From: Edaphobacillus lindanitolerans
GTDB lineage: Bacteria > Bacillota > Bacilli > Bacillales_A > Planococcaceae
Direction: 5' to 3'
Length of the DNA stretch: 64,000 nt
Assembly: GCF_900156305.1 (NCBI RefSeq)
Contig: NZ_FTPL01000003.1
Coordinates: forward strand, 372,001 to 436,000
Below are positions 15,700 through 23,653 of this stretch, in pieces. A program made the position numbers and the translations under genes. The notes under the pieces were generated by a model that searched no databases, was not told the DNA's origin, and was given only the letters and a program-made list of their open reading frames with translations. The number at the start of each line of letters is the position of its first letter. The stretch's first letter is position 1.

Positions 15700-15915
15700 T
15701 TGCCGAAACTGTCCATGACGGAATGGATCCTGCTCGGAATCGGACTCATCATCCTGATTGCGTCGTTCTTCGAGCGCAGCCTCTTCCGTTATATGTTCCT
15801 GACATTCGCACTTGCCTTCGTCTACCGGGCGGTGCGGCCGAAGGAGGGGGAAAAGCGGTCGTGGAATCTCCTGATCGTCCTGATCTTGCTGGCCGGGTTC
15901 CTGTTTGCCCGGTAA
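15700..15915 (+). CDS. Small membrane protein, twin A
   Basis: A protein of 71 residues. The TTG start has AAAGGAGGG five bases upstream. Three hydrophobic stretches are visible (WILLGIGLIILIASFF, MFLTFALAFVYRAV, LLIVLILLAGFLFA) with a basic loop RPKEGEKRSW. It is clearly paralogous to the next gene: RYMFLTFALAFVYRAVRPKEG here against RYLFLVLAASFAYRVIRPQKG there. Family and function unknown. It starts 28 bp after the MarR gene and is probably in its operon, which would place the twins under MarR control. Confidence 0.75.
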   Translation: MPKLSMTEWILLGIGLIILIASFFERSLFRYMFLTFALAFVYRAVRPKEGEKRSWNLLIVLILLAGFLFAR

Positions 15916-15930
15916 TACGTGGAGGTGCAG

Positions 15931-16161
15931 ATGATGAACAAGATCGGTAAGCCTGAAGTGTTTTTCATAATCCTCATTGCGATCATCGGGATCGGGGCCA
16001 TGTTTCAGCCGGCCCTGCTGAGATATTTGTTTTTGGTGCTCGCCGCCTCGTTTGCCTACCGGGTCATCCGGCCCCAAAAAGGGGAAGAGAAGCACCGGTG
16101 GCTGAACATGCTCGGTGTGGGCATCGGCCTGCTCGGATTCATCTTCATTCATCCCGCATAA
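15931..16161 (+). CDS. Small membrane protein, twin B
   Basis: A protein of 76 residues with three hydrophobic segments and the shared block RYLFLVLAASFAYRVIRPQKG, so it is a tandem duplicate of twin A. GGAGG is at 15921-15925; ATG 15931 or 15934 are both possible, while a GTG at 15919 overlaps the RBS and is rejected. A terminator follows. No function is assigned; the conserved basic loop after the second helix suggests a common partner or a positive-inside topology. Confidence 0.75.
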   Translation: MMNKIGKPEVFFIILIAIIGIGAMFQPALLRYLFLVLAASFAYRVIRPQKGEEKHRWLNMLGVGIGLLGFIFIHPA

Positions 16162-16171
16162 AAAGTGACGA

Positions 16172-16203
16172 ACCGCCGCCCGGAAAGAGGGCGGCGGCTT
16201 TTA
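16172..16203 (+). terminator. Terminator of the marR operon
   Basis: CCGCCGCCC and GGGCGGCGG form a 9-bp stem followed by CTTTTA. Confidence 0.75.
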
Positions 16204-16216
16204 GGTTCCATCACAT

Positions 16217-16249
16217 AAAAAACGCCGCCTCCCGGAGGAGACGGCGTTT
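16217..16249 (-). terminator. Terminator of the cold-shock gene
   Basis: AACGCCG(C)CTCC and GGAG(A)CGGCGTT form a stem around CCGG; on the minus strand it ends in a T run (A run at 16217-16222). Confidence 0.8.
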
Positions 16250-16266
16250 GTAGTCGTTATCTAAAA

Positions 16267-16467
16267 TTAGATTTTTACGACGTTCGCAGCTTGAAGACCG
16301 CGTGGGCCTTCTTCGATTTCGAACTCAACTTCTTGACCTTCATCAAGGGACTTGAAACCGTCTTGCTGGATAGCGGAGAAGTGTACGAATACATCGTCGC
16401 CATCTTCGCGTTCGATGAAACCGAAGCCCTTTTCTGCGTTAAACCATTTTACTTTACCTTGTTCCAT
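16267..16467 (-). CDS. cspB: Cold-shock protein, CspB type
   Basis: A 66-residue OB-fold cold-shock protein. RNP1 (KGFGFIE) and RNP2 (DVFVHFSAI) are intact, with the usual start [11 protein letters not shown] and end [11 protein letters not shown]. Csp proteins bind single-stranded RNA and act as RNA chaperones. AAGGAGG precedes the ATG; the open frame upstream to 16536 is leader and should not be annotated as coding. The gene has a strong SigA promoter and an untranslated leader of about 115 nt, the length expected for temperature-responsive csp mRNAs. Which of the usual csp paralogues this is cannot be decided, so the symbol is approximate. Confidence 0.93.
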   Translation of the reverse strand: MEQGKVKWFNAEKGFGFIEREDGDDVFVHFSAIQQDGFKSLDEGQEVEFEIEEGPRGLQAANVVKI

Positions 16468-16588
16468 GTTTATTTCCTCCTTGCGTGCTTGTGGCACACG
16501 TGTGTTACTATCCTTGCTCAAGTCCTGATCAGTCAAGATGAAATTGAATCCATCCGAACGTCACGCCGAACAAAAATAATTCATTGTC

Positions 16589-16617
16589 ATCATAACAGCT
16601 TTGGGAAATTCGTGCAA
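16589..16617 (-). promoter_or_regulatory. SigA promoter of the cold-shock gene
   Basis: Minus-strand TTGCAC (16612-16617), a 17-base spacer and TATGAT (16589-16594). It predicts a 5' leader of about 115 nt before the csp start codon. Confidence 0.75.
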
Positions 16618-16744
16618 GGGTTTTGGAGAATCTTCATGAGGACAGACCTCCGTCTTCAAATAATCCCAATAATTTTCCGAACTTTTGAAACCTTGGATTG
16701 GGTTCGTCCGTATATCAGTCAAGCAGACGGCGGAGGTGGGGTAA

Positions 16745-17287
16745 ATGGAAGTGTTCGGGCTGCCGGTGACCCAGTTGTATCTGATCGTGCTCGTGGTCGC
16801 CGGCCTGGCAACGGTGCTGTATCTGTTTTTCGGAGATGTGGCGGACGGCGCCGGAGAAGCACTGCCGTTCGTGAATCCTGCGGTGATCCTGGCATTCCTG
16901 ACATTCCTGTCGGCGGGCGGGTTCATCCTGGAGAAGACGACGGATCTTGGAAGCGTTCTGATCATGGTGGTTGCGGGCGCATTGGCTGCGGTGCTGTCGT
17001 TCCTTCTTTATTTTTTCGTACTGCTGCCGCTCCGGTCCGCAGAGGCCTCGACCGCATATACAGATGAGTCGCTGCTCGGCGAAGTCGGCCGGGTGATCGT
17101 GCCTGTGCCGGCAGACGGGTTCGGCGAAGTCGTCATCGAGACGGTGAACGGCCTCATCCCGAAGCGGGCGGCAGGCTACGGGAACTCGGAGATCGCCTAT
17201 GACAAGGAAGTGCTCATCCTGGAGATCAAGGATGGGGCACTCATCGTGAAGGAGTACGAACCGTTCCGATTTCCGGACATGAAATGA
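16745..17287 (+). CDS. yuaF: NfeD-like membrane protein, flotillin partner
   Basis: A protein of 180 residues. Three membrane helices (about 8-28, 47-66 and 70-98; LYLIVLVVAGLATVLYLFF, VILAFLTFLSAGGFIL, VVAGALAAVLSFLLYFFVLL) are followed by a soluble OB-fold NfeD domain (GEVGRVIVPVPADGFGEVVIE). In B. subtilis YuaF sits directly upstream of the flotillin gene floT, is co-transcribed with it and influences lipid-domain organisation; the same order here supports the call. RBS GGAGGTGGGG. The 65-bp gap to floT has no terminator. Confidence 0.88.
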   Translation: MEVFGLPVTQLYLIVLVVAGLATVLYLFFGDVADGAGEALPFVNPAVILAFLTFLSAGGFILEKTTDLGSVLIMVVAGALAAVLSFLLYFFVLLPLRSAEASTAYTDESLLGEVGRVIVPVPADGFGEVVIETVNGLIPKRAAGYGNSEIAYDKEVLILEIKDGALIVKEYEPFRFPDMK

Positions 17288-17352
17288 GCGGCCGCCCGTC
17301 CTGCTGCCGTCGGGTCGTTGAAGCCAGTTACAACTAAAAGGGGGAAACATTT

Positions 17353-18924
17353 ATGGTATGGATTGCAGTCGGCATTGCGGCGTTCGTGCTGCTCGCCATC
17401 ATCGGCGTCTATGTGACGCGCTACCGGACGGCCGGTCCGGACGAGGCACTCATCGTCACGGGGAGCTATCTTGGGACGAAGAATGTGCACACGGACGGAT
17501 CCGGCAATAAAATCAAGATCATCCGCGGCGGCGGGACATTCGTCCTCCCGGTATTCCAGCAGGCGGCACCGCTCAGCCTGCTTTCGAGCAAGCTCGAAGT
17601 GACGACGCCGGAAGTATACACCGAGCAGGGCGTGCCGGTCATGGCGGACGGCACGGCGATCATCAAGATCGGCGGCTCGATCACCGAAATCGCGACCGCC
17701 GCCGAGCAGTTCCTCGGCAAGGCGAAGGAAGACCGCGAAAACGAGGCGAAGGAAGTCCTTGAAGGCCACCTCCGCTCGATCCTCGGGTCCATGACCGTCG
17801 AGGAGATCTACAAGAACCGCGACAAGTTCTCCCAGGAAGTGCAGCGCGTCGCTTCCCATGACCTCGCGAAAATGGGCCTCGTCATCGTGTCGTTCACGAT
17901 CAAGGACGTGCGCGACAAAAACGGCTACCTCGACTCGCTCGGAAAACCACGGATCGCCCAGGTGAAGCGCGACGCCGACATTGCGACGGCGGAAGCGGAA
18001 AAAGAGACGCGCATCAAGCGGGCGGAAGCCGACAAGAATGCCATGCAGGCCGAGCTTGCACGCGCCACGGAAATCGCGGAATCGGAGAAGGACAACCAGC
18101 TGAAGGTTGCCGAATACCGCCGCGAGCAGGACGTCGCGAAAGCGCGTGCCGACCAGGCGTATGAGCTGGAATCGGCCCGCGCCAAGCAGGAAGTGACCGA
18201 GCAGGAAATGCAGGTCCGCATCATCGAGCGCCAGAAGCAGATCGAGCTCGAGGAAAAGGAAATCCAGCGCCGGGAGCGCCAGTATGATTCTGAAGTGAAG
18301 AAAAAGGCGGACGCCGACCGCTATGCGATCGAGCAGAACGCGGCCGCAGAGAAGGCGAAACAGCTCGCCGAGGCGGATGCAGAGAAGTACCGCATCGAAG
18401 CGCGGGCAAAAGCGGACGCCGAAAAAGTCCGGCTCGATGGAACGGCCAAGGCCGAATCCGAGCGGGCGCAGGGTGAGGCCGAAGCGGATGTCATCCGCCT
18501 GAAGGGTCTTGCCGAGGCTGAAGCGAAGCGAAAGATCGCCGAAGCGTTCGAGCAGTACGGCCAGGCTGCGGTCCTCGATATGATCGTCCGCATGATGCCG
18601 GAATACGCGAAGAACGTCGCGGCGCCGCTCGGCAACATCGACAAGCTCACCGTCGTCGACACGGGCAGCGGCGAAGGCGGCGGTGCGAACCGCGTCACCG
18701 GCTACGCCACAAGCCTCATGACCGGACTGCAGGAATCGCTCAAAGCCTCGTCCGGCATCGACGTGAAGGAAATGCTCGAAAACTACTCGGGCAAGCACAA
18801 CCTCCGTCCGAGCCTGAACGACATCGCATTTGAAATGAAGGAAAAGCGGGAGAAGGAAGGCCCGGGAGCCGTGAAGCCGGAAGATGAGTCGCCGGCGGGT
18901 GATGTGGAGACCGTGGAAATTTAA
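17353..18924 (+). CDS. floT: Flotillin-like scaffold protein FloT
   Basis: A protein of 523 residues. An N-terminal hydrophobic hairpin or anchor (MVWIAVGIAAFVLLAIIGVYV) is followed by an SPFH/band-7 domain (about 30-200; PVMADGTAIIKIGGS, GHLRSILGSMTVEEIYKNRDKF), a long Ala/Glu-rich coiled coil (about 210-430, many EA repeats such as ATAEAEKETRIKRAEADKNA), and the Gly-rich C-terminus (GSGEGGGANRV). FloT organises functional membrane microdomains and affects signalling, secretion and sporulation in Bacillus. It is the second gene of the yuaF-floT operon and ends at a strong terminator. Confidence 0.95.
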   Translation: MVWIAVGIAAFVLLAIIGVYVTRYRTAGPDEALIVTGSYLGTKNVHTDGSGNKIKIIRGGGTFVLPVFQQAAPLSLLSSKLEVTTPEVYTEQGVPVMADGTAIIKIGGSITEIATAAEQFLGKAKEDRENEAKEVLEGHLRSILGSMTVEEIYKNRDKFSQEVQRVASHDLAKMGLVIVSFTIKDVRDKNGYLDSLGKPRIAQVKRDADIATAEAEKETRIKRAEADKNAMQAELARATEIAESEKDNQLKVAEYRREQDVAKARADQAYELESARAKQEVTEQEMQVRIIERQKQIELEEKEIQRRERQYDSEVKKKADADRYAIEQNAAAEKAKQLAEADAEKYRIEARAKADAEKVRLDGTAKAESERAQGEAEADVIRLKGLAEAEAKRKIAEAFEQYGQAAVLDMIVRMMPEYAKNVAAPLGNIDKLTVVDTGSGEGGGANRVTGYATSLMTGLQESLKASSGIDVKEMLENYSGKHNLRPSLNDIAFEMKEKREKEGPGAVKPEDESPAGDVETVEI

Positions 18925-18935
18925 TAAAGAAGAAA

Positions 18936-18978
18936 GCCGGAGACCGTCCTGTGATACAGGTGCGGTCTCCGATTTTTG
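18936..18978 (+). terminator. Terminator of the yuaF-floT operon
   Basis: GGAGACCG and CGGTCTCC form a stem with an internal CCTG/CAGG extension, followed by ATTTTTG. It lies between convergent genes. Confidence 0.85.
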
Positions 18979-18990
18979 TTTGAATGATTC

Positions 18991-19974
18991 TTAACCGGCA
19001 ATCGGACGCGGCTTTCCGAACAGATAGCCCTGGAACAGCTCGAATCCGGCATTTTTCAGCCAGCGGAACTCCGCTTCATCCTCGATGCCCTCGGCGAGCG
19101 GGACGCCGCCGGTGAAGCGGGTCGCCTCAAGCACGTCAAGCGCGACTTTCTGCTTTTGGGGGTCGAGGTGGACACCGGTTACGTATTGGCGGTCAATCTT
19201 CGTATAGTATGGCCGCATTTCACGGATCGTCTCGACTGTGTTGAACCCGGCGCCGATATCGTCAAGGGCATACCGGAAGCCGTTTTTCCGGTAATAGTCG
19301 AGAATCCGCTTCAGATGGGCCTGGTTCTTCACTTTCTCGGTCTCGACAACTTCGAAGACGAATTGCGAAGGATCGATGCCCAGCTCGATTGCCAGCTGCA
19401 CCGTCGATCGCAGGCAATGCTCAGGCGAGTAAATGGAGTTCGGGACAAAATTGATGAAAACCCGGGTCCCGACAGCAGCTGACTGGCGGACCGCATTCAT
19501 TCGGCAGACCCGGTCGAGTGCGTACAGACGGTTGCGGGTTCTCGCGGCTTCGAACACCGGAAACGGAGAAAGGAGGTCCCCGTCTTCATTCCGGAACCGG
19601 GCCAGCATCTCATGGGCGTACACGCTGCCGCTTGCATCCACGATCGGCTGGACATGGAAATGGACCGCCTGCTCGTCAATGATCCGGTCGATCCACTCGG
19701 CATCCACCAGCCCGGATGCTTCGCTGACCGGCCTCCATGCATCCCGCCGGTCGATCCGGAAGCGGATATGCGCCGTATCCATGTGCTGTTCCATATAGTC
19801 AAGGAGCCCCTTCATTGCGGCTTCCCGTACAATGTGGCTGCTGTCTCCTTCCCTGACCAGTAACCCGAGTTCTTCCAGATGGCGGTGAATCGCCGGAAGG
19901 TGCTGCCGGTTTTCGGGAGTTGAATATTCGATTTCAAATTCCAGTGCGTGAGGCCTGCAGATATCGCAAAACAT
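18991..19974 (-). CDS. EAL-domain cyclic-di-GMP phosphodiesterase
   Basis: A protein of 327 residues. The first 90 or so begin with a CDIC...H motif (MFCDICRPHALEFEI) that could bind a metal. Residues about 95-327 are an EAL domain in which the usual EAL is EML (HEMLARF). The catalytic set is otherwise complete: FINFVPNSIY (Asn), FEVVETE (Glu), LDDIGAGF (DD), TKIDRQYV (Lys), AEGIED (Glu) and FQGYLFGKP (Gln). So it should hydrolyse c-di-GMP. No GGDEF or membrane segment is present; it is cytoplasmic. ATG 19974 has AAGGGGA upstream; the longer open frame to 20124 is not supported. It is divergent from the ABC exporter genes, across an intergenic tandem array. Confidence 0.88.
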   Translation of the reverse strand: MFCDICRPHALEFEIEYSTPENRQHLPAIHRHLEELGLLVREGDSSHIVREAAMKGLLDYMEQHMDTAHIRFRIDRRDAWRPVSEASGLVDAEWIDRIIDEQAVHFHVQPIVDASGSVYAHEMLARFRNEDGDLLSPFPVFEAARTRNRLYALDRVCRMNAVRQSAAVGTRVFINFVPNSIYSPEHCLRSTVQLAIELGIDPSQFVFEVVETEKVKNQAHLKRILDYYRKNGFRYALDDIGAGFNTVETIREMRPYYTKIDRQYVTGVHLDPQKQKVALDVLEATRFTGGVPLAEGIEDEAEFRWLKNAGFELFQGYLFGKPRPIAG

Positions 19975-20111
19975 GAGGATCCCCTTGCTTTCTGTAGGCT
20001 TGTCCGGATGGAAATCCGTCAGACGCCTGTTTTTCATTGATCTTTCTATCATTATATTCCAGAAGGTGCCGGGTGGCACGTTTAAACAGGGGTCATCATA
20101 CGCCCTGATGT

Positions 20112-20214
20112 GGTTGCTTAACACTCAGGAACCGTTTCTTAACACTCGGGATTGTTTGCTTAACATTCAGAGGCAGTTTCTTAACACTCACGGCACATTG
20201 CTTAACACTCATCT
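20112..20214. repeat. Tandem array, five copies of a 21-bp unit (CTTAACACTCAGG)
   Basis: CTTAACA starts at 20117, 20138, 20159, 20180 and 20201, an exact 21-bp period. The conserved half is CTTAACACTCRGG; the other half (for example AACCGTTT, ATTGTTTG) varies. It lies in the 343-bp divergent region between the EAL gene and the ABC exporter operon. Outside the array, a TATACT at 20281 may be the exporter's -10; no matching -35 was found. Confidence 0.85.
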
Positions 20215-20317
20215 TTCCCGGCCCCGTCATCTTAAGAAATTCTTCATGTTCGTCCTCGCTTTTCCTTCAGATTTCCCTTCTATACTGAAGTCAGCACTCA
20301 TTATTGGAGGAATGAAC

Positions 20318-21016
20318 ATGATCGAAGTGAAAGGGCTGGCCCATTCGTTCCGGGTCGGCAAGAAGGGGAAGGAGACGGAAGTGCCGGTCCTGAAGGGGCT
20401 GACGCTCCAGGCGGCGGACGGGGAGATCGTATCGATTGTCGGACGGAGCGGTTCCGGGAAGTCGACGCTGCTTCATATTCTCGCGGGGTTCCTGCAGCCG
20501 GATTCCGGCCGCGTGCTCGTGGACGGCACGGACCTGACGGCGATGAACGAAGCGCAGCGGGCGGCGTACCGGCTGGATCATTTCGGTTTCGTGTTCCAGA
20601 ACTTTCAGCTCATGCCGGGCCTGACCGCATTCGAAAACGTCGAGCTCCCGCTTACATTGAAAGGGGTTCCGGCCGCAGAGCGCAGGCGCAAAGTGGAAGA
20701 GCTTCTCGAGAGCACCGGACTGAGCGACATCCGGAGCCACTACCCGAATGAACTGTCGGGCGGCCAGCAGCAGCGGGTCGGGATTGCCCGGGCGCTCATC
20801 ACCGAGCCGCCGATCATCTTCGCGGACGAGCCGACCGGCAGCCTGGACTCCGAGACGGAGCAGGACATCCTGTTGCTCATCCAATCGCTCAACCGAACGT
20901 ACGGCATCACGTTCGTCATTATCACACATGACGACGAAGTCGCCGCAATCGCGGACCGCACATACCGGATGCACGACGGAGAGCTCGCGGAAGGGGGACT
21001 CCGCCATGTCATTTAA
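20318..21016 (+). CDS. ABC transporter ATP-binding protein (MacB/LolD type)
   Basis: An ABC ATPase of 232 residues: Walker A GRSGSGKST (near 43), Q-loop FVFQNFQLMP, signature LSGGQQQR, Walker B IIFADEPTGSLD and the H-loop ITHD. Signature and length fit the MacB/LolD/FtsE clade that powers FtsX-type permeases, and the next gene encodes one, so the two form an exporter or mechanotransmitter rather than an importer. GGAGG is seven bases before ATG 20318; an ATG at 20312 would be one base away. Its 3' end overlaps the permease gene by 11 bp. Substrate unknown; antimicrobial peptide or lipoprotein export are typical. Confidence 0.92.
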   Translation: MIEVKGLAHSFRVGKKGKETEVPVLKGLTLQAADGEIVSIVGRSGSGKSTLLHILAGFLQPDSGRVLVDGTDLTAMNEAQRAAYRLDHFGFVFQNFQLMPGLTAFENVELPLTLKGVPAAERRRKVEELLESTGLSDIRSHYPNELSGGQQQRVGIARALITEPPIIFADEPTGSLDSETEQDILLLIQSLNRTYGITFVIITHDDEVAAIADRTYRMHDGELAEGGLRHVI

Positions 21017-22289
21017 AGACCAGATCGCCTTCGTCCGGCAGCATATCCGGCGCAACCGGCTGCGCGTGTTCATGACGGTGCTCGCCGCCACGATGGGCAC
21101 GGCGTTCCTCATCGTCCTCGCGTCAGTCGGGTTCGGCCTGCACAAGACGATCAAAGATGAGGTCCTGTCCAATCAGATGGTCACGCAGGTGGAAGTGTAC
21201 AGCGAGGAACTGACGGACGCGAAAACAGACGCGATGAAAAAGATGGATCATGTGAAGGCGGTCGTCCACCGCAAGCAGCTGGCCCCGACTGCATTCGCTG
21301 AACTTGACGGCTATACGGCCGGACTCAATGCTTACTTTACTGATTTTGGCGAAGAAGCAACTTCGGGCTTCAAGCTGGCGGAAGGCCGGTTCCCTGAAAA
21401 ACCGGGCGAAGTCGTCGTCGGCTCCGGTTTCGCCGAGCAGCTGATCGACGAAAAGGCGACCGTGAAGGAAGGCGAAGAGCTGCCGACCTACAAGGAAGCC
21501 CTGCTCGGAAAGACGGTCACATTTAAATTCGAACCACTCAAAGAAGGCGCGGTATCGGAGGAGTGGCCGCTCAAGATTGTCGGCATCAAGGAAGCACCGG
21601 GCAAAGACTGGGCGTTTGACGGCTACCTGTACATGGATGACCGGCTGATGCCGGAGATGGAAAAAGGCCTTGCCGCCGTTTCTCCGGAACCGGAGGAAGG
21701 CGTGGAGCCGGATGGCTTCACTTATCCGCAGGTGAACGTCTATGTCGACAAGCTGGAAAACGTCAAAAGCGTCACCGGTGCACTGAAGGATGACGGCTAT
21801 TCGGTCTACTCGGTGTCTGAAGAAATCGAGCAGCTCGACGTCTTCTTCCTGGCACTCAAGGCGGGTCTCGTCTTCGTCGGCACGATTGCCATCCTGATCG
21901 CCTCGATCGGCATCTTCAACACGATGACGATGGCGGTCACGGAGCGGACGCGGGAAATCGGCGTCATGAAGGCGCTTGGCGCAGGACCGAAGCTCATCCA
22001 GCGGCTGTTCATCATGGAAAGCGCCTGGATCGGGATTGTCGGGACCGTGATTGCGGTGCTGATCTCCTACGGCGTCAGCATGGTTGCCAATGCCGTGCTG
22101 CCGGTCATCGTGACGGCGGCCCTCGGGGAAGACGGCGCCGACCTCGGCGTGACATTCTCCGTCATCCCGTGGCAGCTCGTCCTCATTGCGTCCGCCATCA
22201 GCCTTGGCGTCGCCATGATCTCCGGCTGGCGCCCGGCACGGAAAGCGACGAAGACGGATGTGATCGGTGCGCTCCGGCACGAACTTTGA
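21006..22289 (+). CDS. ABC transporter permease, FtsX/MacB-like
   Basis: A protein of 427 residues with the MacB layout: a first transmembrane helix (VFMTVLAATMGTAFLIVLASVGFGL, about 22-46), a large extracytoplasmic domain of about 230 residues, and three C-terminal helices. The FtsX signature is clear (IGIFNTMTMAVTERTREIGVMKALGAGPKLI), and it ends with ISGWRPARKATKTDVIGALRHEL, characteristic of this family. It should transmit ATP-driven movement from the upstream ATPase. The start overlaps the ATPase gene, with a GGGGG RBS inside it, so the two are coupled. A terminator follows. Confidence 0.92.
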   Translation: MSFKDQIAFVRQHIRRNRLRVFMTVLAATMGTAFLIVLASVGFGLHKTIKDEVLSNQMVTQVEVYSEELTDAKTDAMKKMDHVKAVVHRKQLAPTAFAELDGYTAGLNAYFTDFGEEATSGFKLAEGRFPEKPGEVVVGSGFAEQLIDEKATVKEGEELPTYKEALLGKTVTFKFEPLKEGAVSEEWPLKIVGIKEAPGKDWAFDGYLYMDDRLMPEMEKGLAAVSPEPEEGVEPDGFTYPQVNVYVDKLENVKSVTGALKDDGYSVYSVSEEIEQLDVFFLALKAGLVFVGTIAILIASIGIFNTMTMAVTERTREIGVMKALGAGPKLIQRLFIMESAWIGIVGTVIAVLISYGVSMVANAVLPVIVTAALGEDGADLGVTFSVIPWQLVLIASAISLGVAMISGWRPARKATKTDVIGALRHEL

Positions 22290-22292
22290 TCT

Positions 22293-22322
22293 AAAAAAGA
22301 AGAGCCTGCGCTCTTCTTTTTT
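22293..22322 (+). terminator. Terminator after the ABC exporter operon
   Basis: AAAAAAGAAGAGC and GCTCTTCTTTTTT form a long stem with a four-base loop CTGC and a T run. Confidence 0.88.
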
Positions 22323-22400
22323 GTTTGACATAAAGTTGGCGAAACTCCCGTGCGCCGCCACCCCGTGCCCGTGATAGACTCAGGGTATGGAGTTGATCTT

Positions 22401-23492
22401 ATGGTGAAGTCAATCAATCATGAACGCTTGCTGACGGAAGCCGCTCGCTTTATCCGCGACTGCTACAGGGAACTGGGATTGCCCCAAGAGCAGCAGGAGG
22501 AGCGGATCCGGGAAATCGAAGAAGAGATCAGGCGAAGCGGCACGTATGCACACACGCGGGCCGAACTCGTACATGGTGCGAAAATGGCCTGGCGCAACAG
22601 CAACCGCTGCATCGGACGGCTGCTCTGGGAGACGCTTGAGGTCTTTGATGAACGGGAGACAAAAACGGCGGAAGAGGCTTATGATAAGCTCACTCGGCAC
22701 ATCCGCCATGCGACGAACGGCGGGAACATCCGCTCGACGATCACCGTCTTCCCGCCCCGCAAGGACGGGACCGACCCGCTCCGCATCCGCAACCATCAGC
22801 TGATCCGGTATGCCGGCTACCGGGAAGGGGAGTCGGTCATCGGAGATCCGGCTTCCGTCGGGTTCACGCAGACTTGCGAGCGGCTTGGATGGAGGGGAGA
22901 GGGGACACCGTTCGATGTGCTGCCGCTCGTGATCGAAGAGCGGGGCCAAGAGCCGAAACTGTTTCCGCTTCCGGAAGAGCTGATCATGGAAGTCCAGATC
23001 ACCCATCCGGACCTCCCCGGTATGGCAGGTCTCGGCGTCCGGTGGTATGCAGTTCCGATCATTTCCGACATGCGGCTTGAAATCGGCGGCATCGACTACC
23101 CGACCGCCCCGTTCAATGGATGGTACATGGGGACGGAAATCGGGGCGCGCAATCTTGCGGACACCGGCCGCTATGATCTGCTTCCGTCCGTTGCCCGGGT
23201 GATGGGCCTCGATACCCGCTCAGCCCGGTCCCTCTGGATCGACAGGGCACTCGTCGAACTGAATGTCGCCGTCCTGCACTCCTACCGGCAGGCGGGCGTC
23301 ACGCTCGTCGACCACCATACCGCCGCCCGCCAGTTCCGGGCATTCGAGAAGAAGGAGCAAGACGCCGGCCGGGCGGTCACCGGCAACTGGACCTGGCTCA
23401 TCCCGCCGCTCTCTCCGGCCGCCACGCATATTTTCCACCGGCCGTATGACAATGAAGTCCTGAAGCCGAACTTCTTTTATCAGAAAGACTGA
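22401..23492 (+). CDS. nos: Bacterial nitric oxide synthase (oxygenase domain only)
   Basis: A protein of 363 residues, the same length as B. subtilis NOS (YflM). The heme-thiolate Cys lies in [11 protein letters not shown] (near residue 67); [24 protein letters not shown], the arginine-binding Glu in [14 protein letters not shown], and the pterin/heme-side GNWTWLIPP are all present. There is no reductase domain, as usual in Firmicutes, so electrons come from cellular flavodoxin or flavodoxin reductases. The enzyme converts L-arginine to citrulline and NO, which protects Bacillus from oxidative stress and antibiotics. ATG 22401 has GGAG eight bases upstream. It is monocistronic, with its own terminator. 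Confidence 0.95.
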   Translation: MVKSINHERLLTEAARFIRDCYRELGLPQEQQEERIREIEEEIRRSGTYAHTRAELVHGAKMAWRNSNRCIGRLLWETLEVFDERETKTAEEAYDKLTRHIRHATNGGNIRSTITVFPPRKDGTDPLRIRNHQLIRYAGYREGESVIGDPASVGFTQTCERLGWRGEGTPFDVLPLVIEERGQEPKLFPLPEELIMEVQITHPDLPGMAGLGVRWYAVPIISDMRLEIGGIDYPTAPFNGWYMGTEIGARNLADTGRYDLLPSVARVMGLDTRSARSLWIDRALVELNVAVLHSYRQAGVTLVDHHTAARQFRAFEKKEQDAGRAVTGNWTWLIPPLSPAATHIFHRPYDNEVLKPNFFYQKD

Positions 23493-23496
23493 AAGG

Positions 23497-23528
23497 GACC
23501 CGTCTCCGGAAGAGGAGACGGGTTTTTG
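23497..23528 (+). terminator. Terminator of nos
   Basis: ACCCGTCTCC and GGAGACGGGT form a 10-bp stem followed by TTTTG. Confidence 0.85.
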
Positions 23529-23653
23529 AGTGGGCGTGACCGGCTGCTGCGGATTGTCTCCCGGCCGGGCTTCACGCCCCTCTATTGTATCCCCGGCTGA
23601 AATATAGCAAAATAGAGGGTGGATTGAATTGATGGAGACGGAAAGGATGAGGA

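Noticed and set aside
16468-16536. N-terminal extension of the cold-shock protein
   Set aside because: The extension is untranslated leader; AAGGAGG directly precedes the internal ATG and the protein is then of normal 66-residue length.
17197-18798. 533-codon minus-strand open frame
   Set aside because: It is antisense to floT; the GC-rich coding bias of floT produces the open frame. No RBS and low-complexity sequence.
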